Part shown: in pieces, positions 18,009 to 26,826 of the stretch
Position numbering within the stretch: the stretch's first letter is position 1
Layout: every line of letters begins with the position of its first letter
Assembly: GCF_900100195.1 (NCBI RefSeq)
Contig: NZ_FNES01000007.1
Span: 62,001 to 126,000, forward strand
Length of the DNA stretch: 64,000 nucleotides
DNA from: Billgrantia gudaonensis
GTDB taxonomy: Bacteria; Pseudomonadota; Gammaproteobacteria; Pseudomonadales; Halomonadaceae
Direction: 5' to 3'
The notes under the pieces: model-generated
What the model was told of the DNA's origin: nothing
Database searches by the model: none
The model's input: the letters and a program-made list of their open reading frames with translations, nothing else
Position numbers and translations under genes: made by a program

Positions 18009-18284
18009 GGTGTCCTCCGGACCGGGTGGGGCGGGGGCGGTGGAGCGTCGGGTATGGCACGTGGATTGAGGGCATGCGCAGATCCCGTTGGGTAGTAGAG
18101 CCAAGCTCGGTCACCATCCTGCGGAGCGTGGCCGCTCACAAGCCCCGACGTCGGGCTGGTGAAAACGCCGGTGCGATCGTGAAAATGTCGCCGAGTCACA
18201 TGACCATGGCCCAATGGGGGCGCTGGCCGGGTGCCGCTAGACTATGGGGCGATCAGTCTCACCATGCCACCTCGGAGAGCCCCC

Positions 18285-19166
18285 ATGCCCCAGGATTCGC
18301 CCGATCTCAGCCGCCGACTCAACGATCACTATGCGGCAGCCGACGTTGCCGGCGGCGCGGGACTGGTGGCGCGGCTGCGCGATGCCTTTGACGCGGCCGG
18401 TTGCGATCCGGACCGGCTATCGCTGGATGCCATCGCCGGCATCGATCAGCTGCATCTTGGCGGTCGCACGGCCAGCCGCTCCCTGGCCACTCTGGGTTTC
18501 GTCGGCCCCGGCGAACGCGTGCTCGACGTGGGCTGCGGCACCGGCGGGGCGAGCCGGCTGCTGGCTGCCGAGTACGGCGTCACGGTGACTGGGGTCGACA
18601 TCACCGCCGCCTTCGTCGAAGTCGCCACCTGGCTCAGCGCGTCCACGGGGCTTGCCGAGCGCACCCGCTTTCTGTGTGCCGATGCCGCTGTCGTACCGCT
18701 CGCCGACGCCAGCTTCGACGTGGTGTGGTGTCAGCATGCGCTGATGAACATGCCTCGGGTGCCGCGTGTCCTGGCCGAGTGGCAGCGTCTGTTGCGGCCG
18801 GGTGGAAGGGTACTGCTGCACGAGGTGGTGGCCGGTGACAACCCAGAGCCACTGGCGCTGCCGGTACCCTGGGCACGCAGCCAGTCGATCAGCCACTTGC
18901 GCAGTCGCGAGCAGCTCGAGCGCTGCCTGGCCATGGCCGGTTTCGTGCCCGACGCGCTGCGCAATGTCAGCGAAGCGGCGCTGGCCTGGCGACGAACCCG
19001 CAACGAGCGTGAAAGCGTTGCGACGGCACCCGCAGCGCCGGCCCTGCCGGGGCCGAGCCTGCTTTTCGGCGCCGACTTTCCGGTCATGGGCCGCAACCTG
19101 CGCGACAACCTGGCTGCCGACAAGGTGCGCATCCTCGAGGGAGTGTGGCGTCGCGGCAATCGATGA
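18285..19166 (+). CDS. Class I SAM-dependent methyltransferase
   Basis: A 293-residue methyltransferase. Motif I '[10 protein letters not shown]' (79-88), an acidic strand-2 end in 'VTGVDIT', and '[10 protein letters not shown]' are typical of the UbiE/sarcosine-dimethylglycine methyltransferase-like branch of methyltransferase 11/25 proteins. Start at ATG 18285 with GGAGAG upstream; ATG 18264 is in frame too. Divergent from astE over 276 bp. Some Halomonadaceae relatives methylate glycine derivatives for betaine synthesis, but the substrate here is not shown. Confidence 0.82.
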   Translation: MPQDSPDLSRRLNDHYAAADVAGGAGLVARLRDAFDAAGCDPDRLSLDAIAGIDQLHLGGRTASRSLATLGFVGPGERVLDVGCGTGGASRLLAAEYGVTVTGVDITAAFVEVATWLSASTGLAERTRFLCADAAVVPLADASFDVVWCQHALMNMPRVPRVLAEWQRLLRPGGRVLLHEVVAGDNPEPLALPVPWARSQSISHLRSREQLERCLAMAGFVPDALRNVSEAALAWRRTRNERESVATAPAAPALPGPSLLFGADFPVMGRNLRDNLAADKVRILEGVWRRGNR

Positions 19167-19257
19167 ATTCGAACCCCGCCAACGAAAACCTTCGCTTTTC
19201 TGCACGCGGCCAGCCCGTATGCTGTACTCATCCAATCGCCAACAGAGGAGCGTTGTG

Positions 19258-19854
19258 ATGACGAAGGTTCTTGTGCTCTACCATTCCATGTACGGTCATA
19301 TCGATACCATGGCCAAGTTGGTCGCCGAAGGGGCGAGCCAGGTTCCCGGTGTCGAGGTCACCGTCAAACGGGTGCCGGAAACCATGGATGCGGAGACGTT
19401 CGCTCAGGCCGGCGGTCAGTCGTTCGACACCCCCGAAGCTTCGCCTCAGGAGCTGGTGGAATACGATGCGGTGATCTTCGGTAGCCCGACGCGCTTCGGC
19501 AACATGTCGGCCCAGATGCGTACCTTCCTCGACCAGACCGGCGGTCTGTGGGCCAAGGGCGGTCTGCGTGGCAAGGTGGCCAGCGTCTTCACCTCCACCG
19601 GCACCGGTGGCGGCCAGGAGACCACCATCACCTCGTTCTGGAACACACTGGCGCACCACGGCATGGTGATCGTGCCGCTGGGCTACGGTATCGGCGAGCA
19701 ATACGTCTTCGACCAGGCCGGTGGCGGCAACCCCTATGGCGCCTCGACCATCGCCGGCGGCGACGGTTCGCGCCAGCCCGACGAGCGCGAGCGCAAGATC
19801 GCCCGCTTCCAGGGCGAACACGTGGCCAAGATCGCTGCCAAGCTCGCTGGTTGA
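19258..19854 (+). CDS. wrbA: NAD(P)H:quinone oxidoreductase, WrbA type
   Basis: Flavodoxin-fold FMN protein of 198 residues, reducing quinones with two electrons. '[14 protein letters not shown]' is the FMN phosphate loop, '[15 protein letters not shown]' and '[11 protein letters not shown]' are the WrbA hallmarks. ATG 19258 follows AGAGGAGCG. A single gene ending in a strong hairpin at 19894. Confidence 0.95.
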   Translation: MTKVLVLYHSMYGHIDTMAKLVAEGASQVPGVEVTVKRVPETMDAETFAQAGGQSFDTPEASPQELVEYDAVIFGSPTRFGNMSAQMRTFLDQTGGLWAKGGLRGKVASVFTSTGTGGGQETTITSFWNTLAHHGMVIVPLGYGIGEQYVFDQAGGGNPYGASTIAGGDGSRQPDERERKIARFQGEHVAKIAAKLAG

Positions 19855-19893
19855 TTCGGCGCAACGCCTCACGCCCAACGAGGCTTCGAATGA

Positions 19894-19934
19894 CACCCCG
19901 ACGGTTGATTCCCTGCAGCCGTCGGGGTGCTTTC
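19894..19934 (+). terminator. Rho-independent terminator-like hairpin after wrbA
   Basis: CACCCCGACGG pairs with CCGTCGGGGTG (11-bp perfect stem, 14-nt loop), followed by CTTTC. It lies 39 bp after the wrbA stop codon. Confidence 0.65.
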
Positions 19935-20001
19935 ATGTCAGGCCGATGCGGTCGACGTTTGGAATGCCGGAAAAGATTGAGCCAGTTGCCAGTGCGGTGA
20001 T

Positions 20002-20015
20002 TTGACGCAGGTCAG
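20002..20015. promoter_or_regulatory. FNR/CRP-superfamily-like dyad, site 1
   Basis: TTGAC-GCAG-GTCAG has the 5-4-5 geometry of FNR-family sites, with C/G in place of the T/A inner bases of the canonical TTGAT-N4-ATCAA. It lies about 210 bp upstream of the octaheme cytochrome start codon. Confidence 0.45.
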
Positions 20016-20076
20016 ATTGTCGCAACTTACTGCCTGACGGACGCGACAAAAGTCTTGATTTTCGCGTCACGATTTG

Positions 20077-20090
20077 TTGACCCCGGTCAG
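20077..20090. promoter_or_regulatory. FNR/CRP-superfamily-like dyad, site 2
   Basis: TTGAC-CCCG-GTCAG repeats the half-sites of the dyad at 20002 exactly, 75 bp further on and about 135 bp before the cytochrome start. Two copies with identical half-sites in one leader make chance less likely. Confidence 0.5.
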
Positions 20091-20222
20091 TTTCCCTTTT
20101 CCTCTCTCTGCCAGACTTCACATGATGCCCCGTGCCGGGAATGTCGGCCGTGGGCAAGCCGTGACAACACGACAAAGCGCCCCGATAGCGAAGGCGCAGG
20201 CTTGCAGTGAGGGGAAACGGGA

Positions 20223-21785
20223 ATGACCGACACCAACGACGGATGGCGGCGATGGCTGCCGGGGCGGGTGCTGGGTTTGTTGGGGCTTCTGCTGGCATCG
20301 GGAGCGGTAGCCAGCACCGCCGATCACACTGCCTTCGAGGAACTCCAGGGGCCGTTCGAGCGAGCCGAGCAGGTCACCGAGGCCTGCCTCGGCTGCCATA
20401 CCGAGGCGTCGCAGCAGGTAATGTCAACCCGCCACTGGACCTGGGAGTACGAGAATCCGCACAGCGGCGAGACGCTGGGCAAGAAGAGCATGATCAACAC
20501 CTTCTGCATCTCCGATCGGTCCAACGAAGGGTTCTGCCAGTCCTGCCACGTGGGTTACGGCTGGGAGGACGACACTTTCGACTTCAGCGACGAGAGCCGC
20601 GTCGACTGCCTGGCTTGCCACAACACCGGCGACTACGTGAAGAAGGGCGGCTGGGCCGGCTATCCCAACGCGGAGAAGACCGACCTCGTCGAAGCGGCCC
20701 GGAAGGTGGGGCGGACCTCGCGGGAGACCTGCGGTGCCTGTCACTTCTACGGGGGTGGCGGCGATGGCGTGAAGCACGGGGACCTGGACTCCTCGCTGGT
20801 CGAGGCGAACCGTACGCTGGACGTGCACATGAACGCCGAGGGGCCGGACTTCGCCTGCAGCGAGTGCCACCGTACCGAAAGCCACGACGTACCGGGCAGC
20901 CGCATCCAAGGCACCGCGGTGGATACCGGCGGCGCCCTGCTGCGTGGCGCCCACGAGGATCGCAACCCCGCCACCTGCCAGGCCTGCCACGGCAGCTCGC
21001 CCCACGAGGATGGCAGCCATGCCCGGCGCCTCAACGAGCACACTCGGGCGCTGGCCTGCCAGACCTGCCACATTCCCACCTTCGCCCGCGGCGGAGTGCC
21101 CACCAAGATGGCTTGGGACTGGTCCACGGCCGGGCAGCTCGACGACGACGGCCAGCCCATCCAGCGCAAGGACGACGAGGGACGCGTCATCTACGACAGC
21201 AAGAAGGGCGATTTCGTCCTCGGCGAGAACGTGGTGCCCGAGTACCTGTGGTGGAACGGCAATACCACCTTCGTCACCGCCGAGACCGAGATCGACCCCA
21301 GCGAGCGCGTGCTGATCAATGAGTATCACGGCACGCCGGGCGGGGAAGACTCACGCATCTGGCCGGTCAAGCGGGCGCTCGGCAAGCAGCCCTACGACAC
21401 CGTGCACAAGACGCTGCTGAGGCCTCAGGTGGCAATTCCCGGCAACGACACCGCGTTCTGGTACAACTTCGACTGGGACAAGGCGCTCGAGGCGGGCACT
21501 CGCATCGCTGGCCAGCCCTTCAGCGGCGAGTACGACTTCGTCGATACCGCCATGCTGTGGCCGATCACTCACATGGTGGCGCCCGGCGAGGACGCCCTGA
21601 AGTGCGGCCAGTGCCACAGCGATGACGGTCGCCTGGCCGGCGTCGAGGGGGTGTGGATGCCGGGTCGCGACCGCCATGCCGGGCTCGACCGCTTCGGTTT
21701 CGGTCTCGCCGGTCTGGTGCTGCTGGGCGTGCTGGGCCACGGCACCCTGCGTTTCGTCAATCGCAACCGGCGCAAGGGGCACTGA
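20223..21785 (+). CDS. Octaheme c-type cytochrome, tetrathionate reductase family
   Basis: A 520-residue exported multiheme cytochrome. Residues about 12-31 form a signal or anchor segment. Eight CXXCH motifs begin at residues 55, 105, 129, 170, 212, 252, 279 and 461. A C-terminal helix (about 490-511) would anchor it in the membrane. This pattern matches the octaheme tetrathionate reductase (OTR) family, which in vitro reduces tetrathionate, nitrite and hydroxylamine at a Lys-ligated heme; Lys140/Lys141 are candidates for that ligand. The next gene encodes a cytochrome b that could feed quinol electrons. Physiological substrate unknown. Confidence 0.9.
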   Translation: MTDTNDGWRRWLPGRVLGLLGLLLASGAVASTADHTAFEELQGPFERAEQVTEACLGCHTEASQQVMSTRHWTWEYENPHSGETLGKKSMINTFCISDRSNEGFCQSCHVGYGWEDDTFDFSDESRVDCLACHNTGDYVKKGGWAGYPNAEKTDLVEAARKVGRTSRETCGACHFYGGGGDGVKHGDLDSSLVEANRTLDVHMNAEGPDFACSECHRTESHDVPGSRIQGTAVDTGGALLRGAHEDRNPATCQACHGSSPHEDGSHARRLNEHTRALACQTCHIPTFARGGVPTKMAWDWSTAGQLDDDGQPIQRKDDEGRVIYDSKKGDFVLGENVVPEYLWWNGNTTFVTAETEIDPSERVLINEYHGTPGGEDSRIWPVKRALGKQPYDTVHKTLLRPQVAIPGNDTAFWYNFDWDKALEAGTRIAGQPFSGEYDFVDTAMLWPITHMVAPGEDALKCGQCHSDDGRLAGVEGVWMPGRDRHAGLDRFGFGLAGLVLLGVLGHGTLRFVNRNRRKGH

Positions 21786-21786
21786 C

Positions 21787-22416
21787 ATGAGCGAACGACT
21801 TTACCTGTTCACCCGCTTCGAGCGCTTCTGGCACTGGGCCCAGGCGGCGCTGATCATCACCCTGCTGTTCACCGGTTTCGGCATCCATGGCGTGCACGAC
21901 CTGCTCCAGTTCGGCCTGGCGGTACGGATCCACGAGACGGCCGCATGGTTGCTCATCGGCCTGTGGGTCTTCGCCATCTTCTGGCACTTCACCACCGGCC
22001 AGTGGAAGCAGTACCTGCCCACCCTGGAGCGCATCGGTGCCGTGACTCGCTATTACGTCCACGGCATCTTCGTCGGTGCCCCGCACCCCTATCGGGTCAC
22101 CGTGGCGCACAAGCACAATCCGCTGCAGCGGCTGGCCTATCTGGGTGTCAAGCTGGTGATCAACCCGCTGATCTGGATCTCCGGTCTGCTCTACCTGTTC
22201 TGGGGGAGCCTCCATGCCAGTCTGCCTGCTTTCCTCGACCTGGAACGAGTGGCGCGACTTCACACGCTGGGCGCCTTCCTGATGCTCGCCTTCTTGATCA
22301 TGCACGTCTACCTGGCCACCGCCGGCCACACGCCGCTGACGCACATCAAGGCGATGATCACCGGTTGGGAGGAGGTGCATGACGAGGCGGCCATCAAGCG
22401 ACCGCCCGAAGGGTGA
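21787..22416 (+). CDS. Cytochrome b/b6-type quinol-heme electron carrier
   Basis: A 209-residue membrane protein with four hydrophobic helices and His residues in pairs suited to b-heme ligation ('RFWHWAQAAL', 'RIHETAAW', 'IFWHF', 'RLHTLGAF', 'IMHVYLATAGH'). It resembles thiosulfate reductase cytochrome b / Ni-hydrogenase cytochrome b-561 subunits. The ATG at 21787 is 1 bp after the octaheme cytochrome stop, so the two are almost certainly one complex: quinol oxidation in the membrane and reduction of a sulfur or nitrogen oxyanion in the periplasm. Confidence 0.87.
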   Translation: MSERLYLFTRFERFWHWAQAALIITLLFTGFGIHGVHDLLQFGLAVRIHETAAWLLIGLWVFAIFWHFTTGQWKQYLPTLERIGAVTRYYVHGIFVGAPHPYRVTVAHKHNPLQRLAYLGVKLVINPLIWISGLLYLFWGSLHASLPAFLDLERVARLHTLGAFLMLAFLIMHVYLATAGHTPLTHIKAMITGWEEVHDEAAIKRPPEG

Positions 22417-22426
22417 GTCTTGAGGA

Positions 22427-22462
22427 GCCGACGGCCTCCCCTCCGAACGGGTGGCCGTCGGC
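22427..22462 (+). terminator. Convergent-gene hairpin
   Basis: GCCGACGGCC pairs exactly with GGCCGTCGGC (10 bp, 16-nt loop) between the cytochrome b gene and the convergent dehydrogenase gene. No T-run. Confidence 0.5.
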
Positions 22463-22474
22463 GGTAGAGCGAGG

Positions 22475-23548
22475 TCAGCCGGCGATGCGCTCGGCGATGG
22501 TGCGGCCCAGGCTCTCGGTGGTGCCATGGCCGCGCAGGTCGGGGGTGAGCACTGCGGGATCGCCCTCGGCGAGCACTGCTTCGAAGGCGGCGACGATGGC
22601 GTCGGCGGCCTGCCGGTGGCCCAGGTGCTCGAGCAGCATGGCACCCGACCAGATCTGGCCGATGGGGTTGGCGATGCCGCGTCCGGCGATGTCCGGCGCG
22701 CTGCCATGCACGGGCTCGAAGAGGCTCGGGAAGGTGCCGTCGGGGTTGATGTTGGCCGAGGGGGCCACGCCGATGGTGCCGGTGCAGGCCGGACCCAGAT
22801 CGGAGAGGATGTCGCCGAACAGGTTGCTGGCCACCACTACGTCGAACCAGTCGGGATGCATGACGAAGTTGGCGGTGAGGATGTCGATGTGGAACTGATC
22901 GACGCTCACCTCCGGGTAGTTGGCCCCCATGGCCTTCACGCGCTCGTCCCACCACGGCATGGTGATGGCGATGCCGTTGGACTTGGTGGCCGAGGTGAGC
23001 TTTTTTCGTGGGCGCGACTGAGCCAGCTCATAGGCGAACTTCAGTACCCGGTCGACCCCAGTGCGGGTCATCACGGTCTCCTGAATCACCACCTCGCGGT
23101 CGGTACCCTCGAACATCTTGCCGCCGACGCTGGAGTATTCGCCCTCGGTGTTTTCGCGTACCACGTAGAAGTCGATGTCGCCGGGCGCGCGGTCGGCCAG
23201 CGGGCTCTTCACGCCGGGCAGCAGCTTGCAGGGGCGCAGGTTGACGTACTGGTCGAATCGGCGGCGGAACTGAAGCAGCGATCCCCACAGCGAGATGTGG
23301 TCGGGCACCGTCTCCGGCCAGCCCACGGCGCCGTAGAAGATGGCGTCGAAGTCCTTCAGCCGTTCGAACCAGTCGTCGGGGAGCATCTGGCCGTGCTCGG
23401 CGTAATAGTCGCAGCTGGCGAAGTCGAAGTGCTCGAGTTCGAGATCGATGGCGAAGCGCTTGGCGGCGGCTTCCAGGGCGTGAAGCCCTTCGGGCATCAC
23501 CTCCTTGCCGATGCCGTCGCCGGGGATGACCGCGATGCGATGGGTCAT
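22475..23548 (-). CDS. Tartrate / D-malate dehydrogenase (isopropylmalate dehydrogenase family)
   Basis: NAD-dependent beta-decarboxylating dehydrogenase, 357 residues. 'AVIPGDGIGKEVMPEG' at the N-terminus, 'YVVRENTEGEYS' with the substrate-binding Arg, and 'EPVHGSAPDIAGRGIANP' are family signatures; the sequence around residues 85-100 fits TtuC/DmlA enzymes acting on D-malate or tartrate rather than LeuB. Start ATG 23548 overlaps the stop of the upstream dehalogenase gene by 4 bp (ATGA), so the two are co-translated. A divergent LysR gene probably controls both, as DmlR does dmlA. Confidence 0.88.
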   Translation of the reverse strand: MTHRIAVIPGDGIGKEVMPEGLHALEAAAKRFAIDLELEHFDFASCDYYAEHGQMLPDDWFERLKDFDAIFYGAVGWPETVPDHISLWGSLLQFRRRFDQYVNLRPCKLLPGVKSPLADRAPGDIDFYVVRENTEGEYSSVGGKMFEGTDREVVIQETVMTRTGVDRVLKFAYELAQSRPRKKLTSATKSNGIAITMPWWDERVKAMGANYPEVSVDQFHIDILTANFVMHPDWFDVVVASNLFGDILSDLGPACTGTIGVAPSANINPDGTFPSLFEPVHGSAPDIAGRGIANPIGQIWSGAMLLEHLGHRQAADAIVAAFEAVLAEGDPAVLTPDLRGHGTTESLGRTIAERIAG

Positions 23549-24447
23549 GGGGTGTCTCCTGGTTGGTCGTGGGGGAAGAAGTCGGTGATCTGCGCGAGCA
23601 GCGCCTCGGGCGCCTCCTCGGGCAGGTAATGGCCGCACGGCAACGCCTCGCCGTCGACGCGCTCGGCCACGCGGCGCCATTCGGCGAGGGGGTCGAAGCA
23701 GCGCTCGATGACGCCATGCTGACCCCACAGCACGCGCAGCGGGCAGGCGATGCGCCGGCCCGCGTCGCGGTCGGCGCGGTCGTGCTCCAGGTCGATGGTG
23801 GCGGCGGCGCGGTAGTCCTCGCACAGGGCGTGGGCGGCGCCGGGCTGGGCCAGGCAGCGCTGGTACTCGGCAATGGCCGCCGGGTCGAAGGCGTCGAGGC
23901 TGGCGTGGCGGCCGCCCATGGTGCGGGTGACGTAGTCCTCGGGCGAGGCTTCGATCAGCGTCTCCGGCAGTGGCGCCGGCTGGATCAGGAAGAACCAGTG
24001 GAAGTAGGCAGTGGCGAAGGTGCGGTCGGTCTGCTCGTACATGGCCAGCGTGGGGGCGATGTCGAGCAGCATCAGCCGCTCGAGCGTTTCGGGATGATCC
24101 ATGGCCAGGCGATGGCCGACGCGCCCGCCGCGGTCGTGGCCGCACAGCGAGAAGCGCGAGAAGCCCAGTTCGCGCATGACGGCGACCTGGTCGGCGGCCA
24201 TGACACGCTTGCTGTAGTTGGCGTGGTCCGGCTCGCCCGCGGGCTTGGCGGAGTCGCCGTAGCCGCGCAGATCGGTGACCACCACGGTGTAGTGGCGTGC
24301 CAGCGGTTCGGCCAGGTGGTGCCAGATCGCGTGGGTCTGGGGGTGGCCGTGGAGCAGCAGCAGCGGCGGTCCCGAGCCGCCGATCCGGCCGTGGACGTGC
24401 ACGTCGCCGTCGGTGGCGATGTCGAAGGTGCGAAAGCCCGTGAACAT
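23545..24447 (-). CDS. Alpha/beta hydrolase, haloacetate (fluoroacetate) dehalogenase family
   Basis: A 300-residue hydrolase. Every active-site residue of characterised fluoroacetate dehalogenases has a counterpart: nucleophile Asp105 with Arg106 and Arg109 in 'GHDRGGRVGHRL', acid Asp129 ('LLDIAP'), halide-pocket His150-Trp151 ('FHWFFLIQP') and Tyr212 ('CEDYRAAATID'), base His273 ('CGHYLPEEAP'). Such enzymes convert haloacetates to glycolate. ATG 24447 is the start; GAGGGAGAG precedes it. It is first in a two-gene operon with the D-malate/tartrate dehydrogenase. The true substrate could also be another small ester or 2-haloacid. Confidence 0.85.
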   Translation of the reverse strand: MFTGFRTFDIATDGDVHVHGRIGGSGPPLLLLHGHPQTHAIWHHLAEPLARHYTVVVTDLRGYGDSAKPAGEPDHANYSKRVMAADQVAVMRELGFSRFSLCGHDRGGRVGHRLAMDHPETLERLMLLDIAPTLAMYEQTDRTFATAYFHWFFLIQPAPLPETLIEASPEDYVTRTMGGRHASLDAFDPAAIAEYQRCLAQPGAAHALCEDYRAAATIDLEHDRADRDAGRRIACPLRVLWGQHGVIERCFDPLAEWRRVAERVDGEALPCGHYLPEEAPEALLAQITDFFPHDQPGDTP

Positions 24448-24549
24448 CGTCTCTCTCCCTCGAAGGTGGCGGTGACAGTCTAGCTCTTGTGGCCGAAGGA
24501 ATAATCGGGCTGAATGGAAAGACATTGTTGAATCCATGTGGAGAATCGC

Positions 24550-25500
24550 ATGGCAATCCTCGACGACCTGGCCTTCTTTCAGCAGCTGGCGAGAGCGGGC
24601 AGCCTCACTGCTACGGCTCAGGCGCTGGGGCTGTCGCTGTCGGCGGTGAGCAAGCGCCTCAAGCAGCTCGAGGCGCGGCTGGGGGTAACGCTGGCCAGCC
24701 GCACCACGCGCCGGCTGACGCTGACTGCCGAAGGCGAGCGCTACCTGGCGCGCGGAGCGGCGATCCTCGAGGAGCTCACCGAACTGGAAGAGACGCTGGG
24801 CGACCAGCGTGCAGCGCTCTCCGGGCCGCTGACGGTCAATGCCACCTTCGGTTTCGGGCGACGGCACGTGGCTCCGCTGCTCTCCGCATTCTGCCGTCGC
24901 CATCCCGGCATCCGGGCGCAGCTCGAACTCACCAACTTCCCGCTGAGCCTCGGTGAGCGAGATGTGGACGTGGGCATTCGCGTCGGCGAGCCGCCGGATT
25001 CCCGTCTGGTGGCCCGGCGCATCCTGGCCAACCGCCGCGTGCTGTGCGCGTCGCCCGACTACGTGGCCCGGATGTCGCCGCTGGAGAGCCCCGCCGACCT
25101 GGCAGCCCATCCCTGCCTGGTGTTGCGCGAGAACGCCAGCGACTTTGCACTGTGGCGCTTCCAGCGTCGCGACGCGAGCGGGACGACCCAGGCGATCAAG
25201 GTGAGCGGGCCGCTGGCCAGCAACGACGGCGAGGTCATCGTGCGCTTGGCCCTGGATGGGCACGGCATCGCTCTGCGCTCCTGGTGGGACGTGCATGCGC
25301 ACCTGGAAAGCGGTGCGCTGGTGGAGTTGCTGCCGGCATGGCAGGGTGTGCGCGCCGACTTCCATGCCGTCTATGCGCAGCGGCGTCACGTGCCGCTGCG
25401 AATTCGTGCCTTCATCGCCTATCTTGAGCAAGAGATGGAGCGTCGCGTGCCGCCGCTGCCGGCAACGGAAACCGCCAGACAAGGAGTCTCGCCATCGTGA
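24550..25500 (+). CDS. LysR family transcriptional regulator (DmlR-like)
   Basis: A 316-residue LysR protein with the N-terminal winged helix ('LDDLAFFQQLARAGSLTATA', residues 4-23) and a substrate-binding domain. The in-frame GTG at 24538 is less likely than ATG 24550. It is divergent from the dehalogenase-dehydrogenase pair across 102 bp, the usual arrangement for a LysR regulator and its targets. Its stop overlaps the following glycosyltransferase start by 4 bp, although the functions look unrelated. Confidence 0.9.
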   Translation: MAILDDLAFFQQLARAGSLTATAQALGLSLSAVSKRLKQLEARLGVTLASRTTRRLTLTAEGERYLARGAAILEELTELEETLGDQRAALSGPLTVNATFGFGRRHVAPLLSAFCRRHPGIRAQLELTNFPLSLGERDVDVGIRVGEPPDSRLVARRILANRRVLCASPDYVARMSPLESPADLAAHPCLVLRENASDFALWRFQRRDASGTTQAIKVSGPLASNDGEVIVRLALDGHGIALRSWWDVHAHLESGALVELLPAWQGVRADFHAVYAQRRHVPLRIRAFIAYLEQEMERRVPPLPATETARQGVSPS

Positions 25501-26822
25501 ACGTGCTGATGTTCACCAACACCTATCTGCCGATCGTCGGCGGGGTCAGCGAATCGGTGCAGCGCCTCAAGGCGCAGCTGCAGGCTGCCGGCCACCGGGT
25601 GCTGGTGGTGGCACCGCGCCTCGATGGCCAGCCACGACATGAGACCGATGTGATCAGGGTCACGGCGGTCCAGCACTTCAACGGCAGCGACTTCTCTCTG
25701 CCCGTGCCCATCCCCGGGCAGCTTTTCGAGGCCATCGAGGCCTTCGAGCCCGATATCGTGCATACCCACCACCCCTTCCTGCTTGGCGACACGGCAGTGC
25801 GGGCGGCGGAGACCTATGGGCTGCCGCTGGTGTTCACCCACCACACCCTCTACGAGCACTACACCCACTACGTGCCTGGCGATTCGCCGCGCATGCAGCG
25901 CTTCGCCAAGGCGCTGGCCACCGAGTACACCCATCTGTGCGACGCGGTGATCGCCCCCAGCGAGAGCATCCGCGACCTGCTGCTCGAGCGCGACGCCAAC
26001 CCGGCAATTCACGTGGTGCCCAGCGGAGTGGATACGGTACGTTTCGCGGCCGGCAGCGGCCAGGCCTGGCGGCGGCGGCTCGGCATCGCGGACGACGCCT
26101 ACGTGATCGGCCACCTGGGGCGGCTGGCCCGGGAAAAGAACCTCGCCTTTCTCGCCGTGGCAGTGGCCAAGGCGCTGGCCGTCCTGCCGAAGGCGCACTT
26201 CCTGGTGGTGGGCGAAGGTGATGCGCGCCAGGCGATGATCGAGGCTGCGGAGGGCGAGGGGGTCGCCGCGCGGGTGCATTTCACCGGTCGTCTGGAGGGG
26301 CAGTCGCTCATCGATGCCTACCACGCCATGGACGTCTTCGCCTTCGCCTCGCACAGCGAGACCCAGGGCATGGTGATCGCCGAAGCGATGGCGACGGGGC
26401 TGCCGGTGGTGGCCGTGGACGCTCCCGGCGTTCGCGAGGTGGTCCGAGACGGCGCGAACGGGCGACGGCTCGACCACGATGATGCCGATGACTTCGCCGA
26501 GGCCCTGGTGTCGCTGTCGGCTCGCGACGTACGCAGGCCCCTGGGGGAGGGCGCACGCACCACCGCAGCGGCCTACGATGAAGCGAGCTGTGCCGAGCGC
26601 TGCCTGGCCGTCTACCGTGCCGCCATCGCACGCGGTGGCGATTTCACTCATGCCGACGATGGCGGTTGGGAGCGGGTGCGCGCTCGGCTCGGTGCCGAAT
26701 GGCGCATGCTTTGTCACCGCGGGCGGTTGCTGAAACAGCTGGTGCAGGAGGAGTGGGAGCACGACCGCCCCGACTGGTGGCCGCGTCGTCATCACGCCCC
26801 CTCGAAGCTGCCCGAGAAATGA
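25497..26822 (+). CDS. Glycosyltransferase family 4 protein
   Basis: A 441-residue GT-B enzyme. 'FTNTYLPIVGGVSESVQRL' at the N-terminus and the C-terminal nucleotide-sugar motif 'SHSETQGMVIAEAMATGLPV' place it in GT4, near glycolipid- or mannosyl-transferases. 'HTHHPFLLGD' and 'FTHHTLYEHY' resemble monoglucosyl- or glucuronosyl-diacylglycerol synthases. GTG start at 25497 with AAGGAGTC, overlapping the LysR stop. It may make a membrane glycolipid; the acceptor is not evident. Confidence 0.88.
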   Translation: MNVLMFTNTYLPIVGGVSESVQRLKAQLQAAGHRVLVVAPRLDGQPRHETDVIRVTAVQHFNGSDFSLPVPIPGQLFEAIEAFEPDIVHTHHPFLLGDTAVRAAETYGLPLVFTHHTLYEHYTHYVPGDSPRMQRFAKALATEYTHLCDAVIAPSESIRDLLLERDANPAIHVVPSGVDTVRFAAGSGQAWRRRLGIADDAYVIGHLGRLAREKNLAFLAVAVAKALAVLPKAHFLVVGEGDARQAMIEAAEGEGVAARVHFTGRLEGQSLIDAYHAMDVFAFASHSETQGMVIAEAMATGLPVVAVDAPGVREVVRDGANGRRLDHDDADDFAEALVSLSARDVRRPLGEGARTTAAAYDEASCAERCLAVYRAAIARGGDFTHADDGGWERVRARLGAEWRMLCHRGRLLKQLVQEEWEHDRPDWWPRRHHAPSKLPEK

Positions 26823-26826
26823 CGCT

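Larger units (their letters stand above)
19935..20222. other. Non-coding leader region of the octaheme cytochrome operon
   Basis: No gene is seen between the wrbA hairpin and the cytochrome start. The stretch is AT-richer than its surroundings and contains two identical-type dyads (20002-20015 and 20077-20090, listed separately). GAGGGGAAACGGG precedes the ATG at 20223. Confidence 0.6.

Noticed and set aside
19150..19200. tRNA-like TTCGAACCCCG sequence
   Set aside because: No cloverleaf arms or acceptor stem could be built around it; it overlaps the end of a coding sequence.
22475..24556. A 693-codon open frame spanning the dehydrogenase and dehalogenase genes
   Set aside because: Its first half is an antisense-like out-of-frame reading of the dehalogenase gene; the ATG at 23548 starts the true dehydrogenase.
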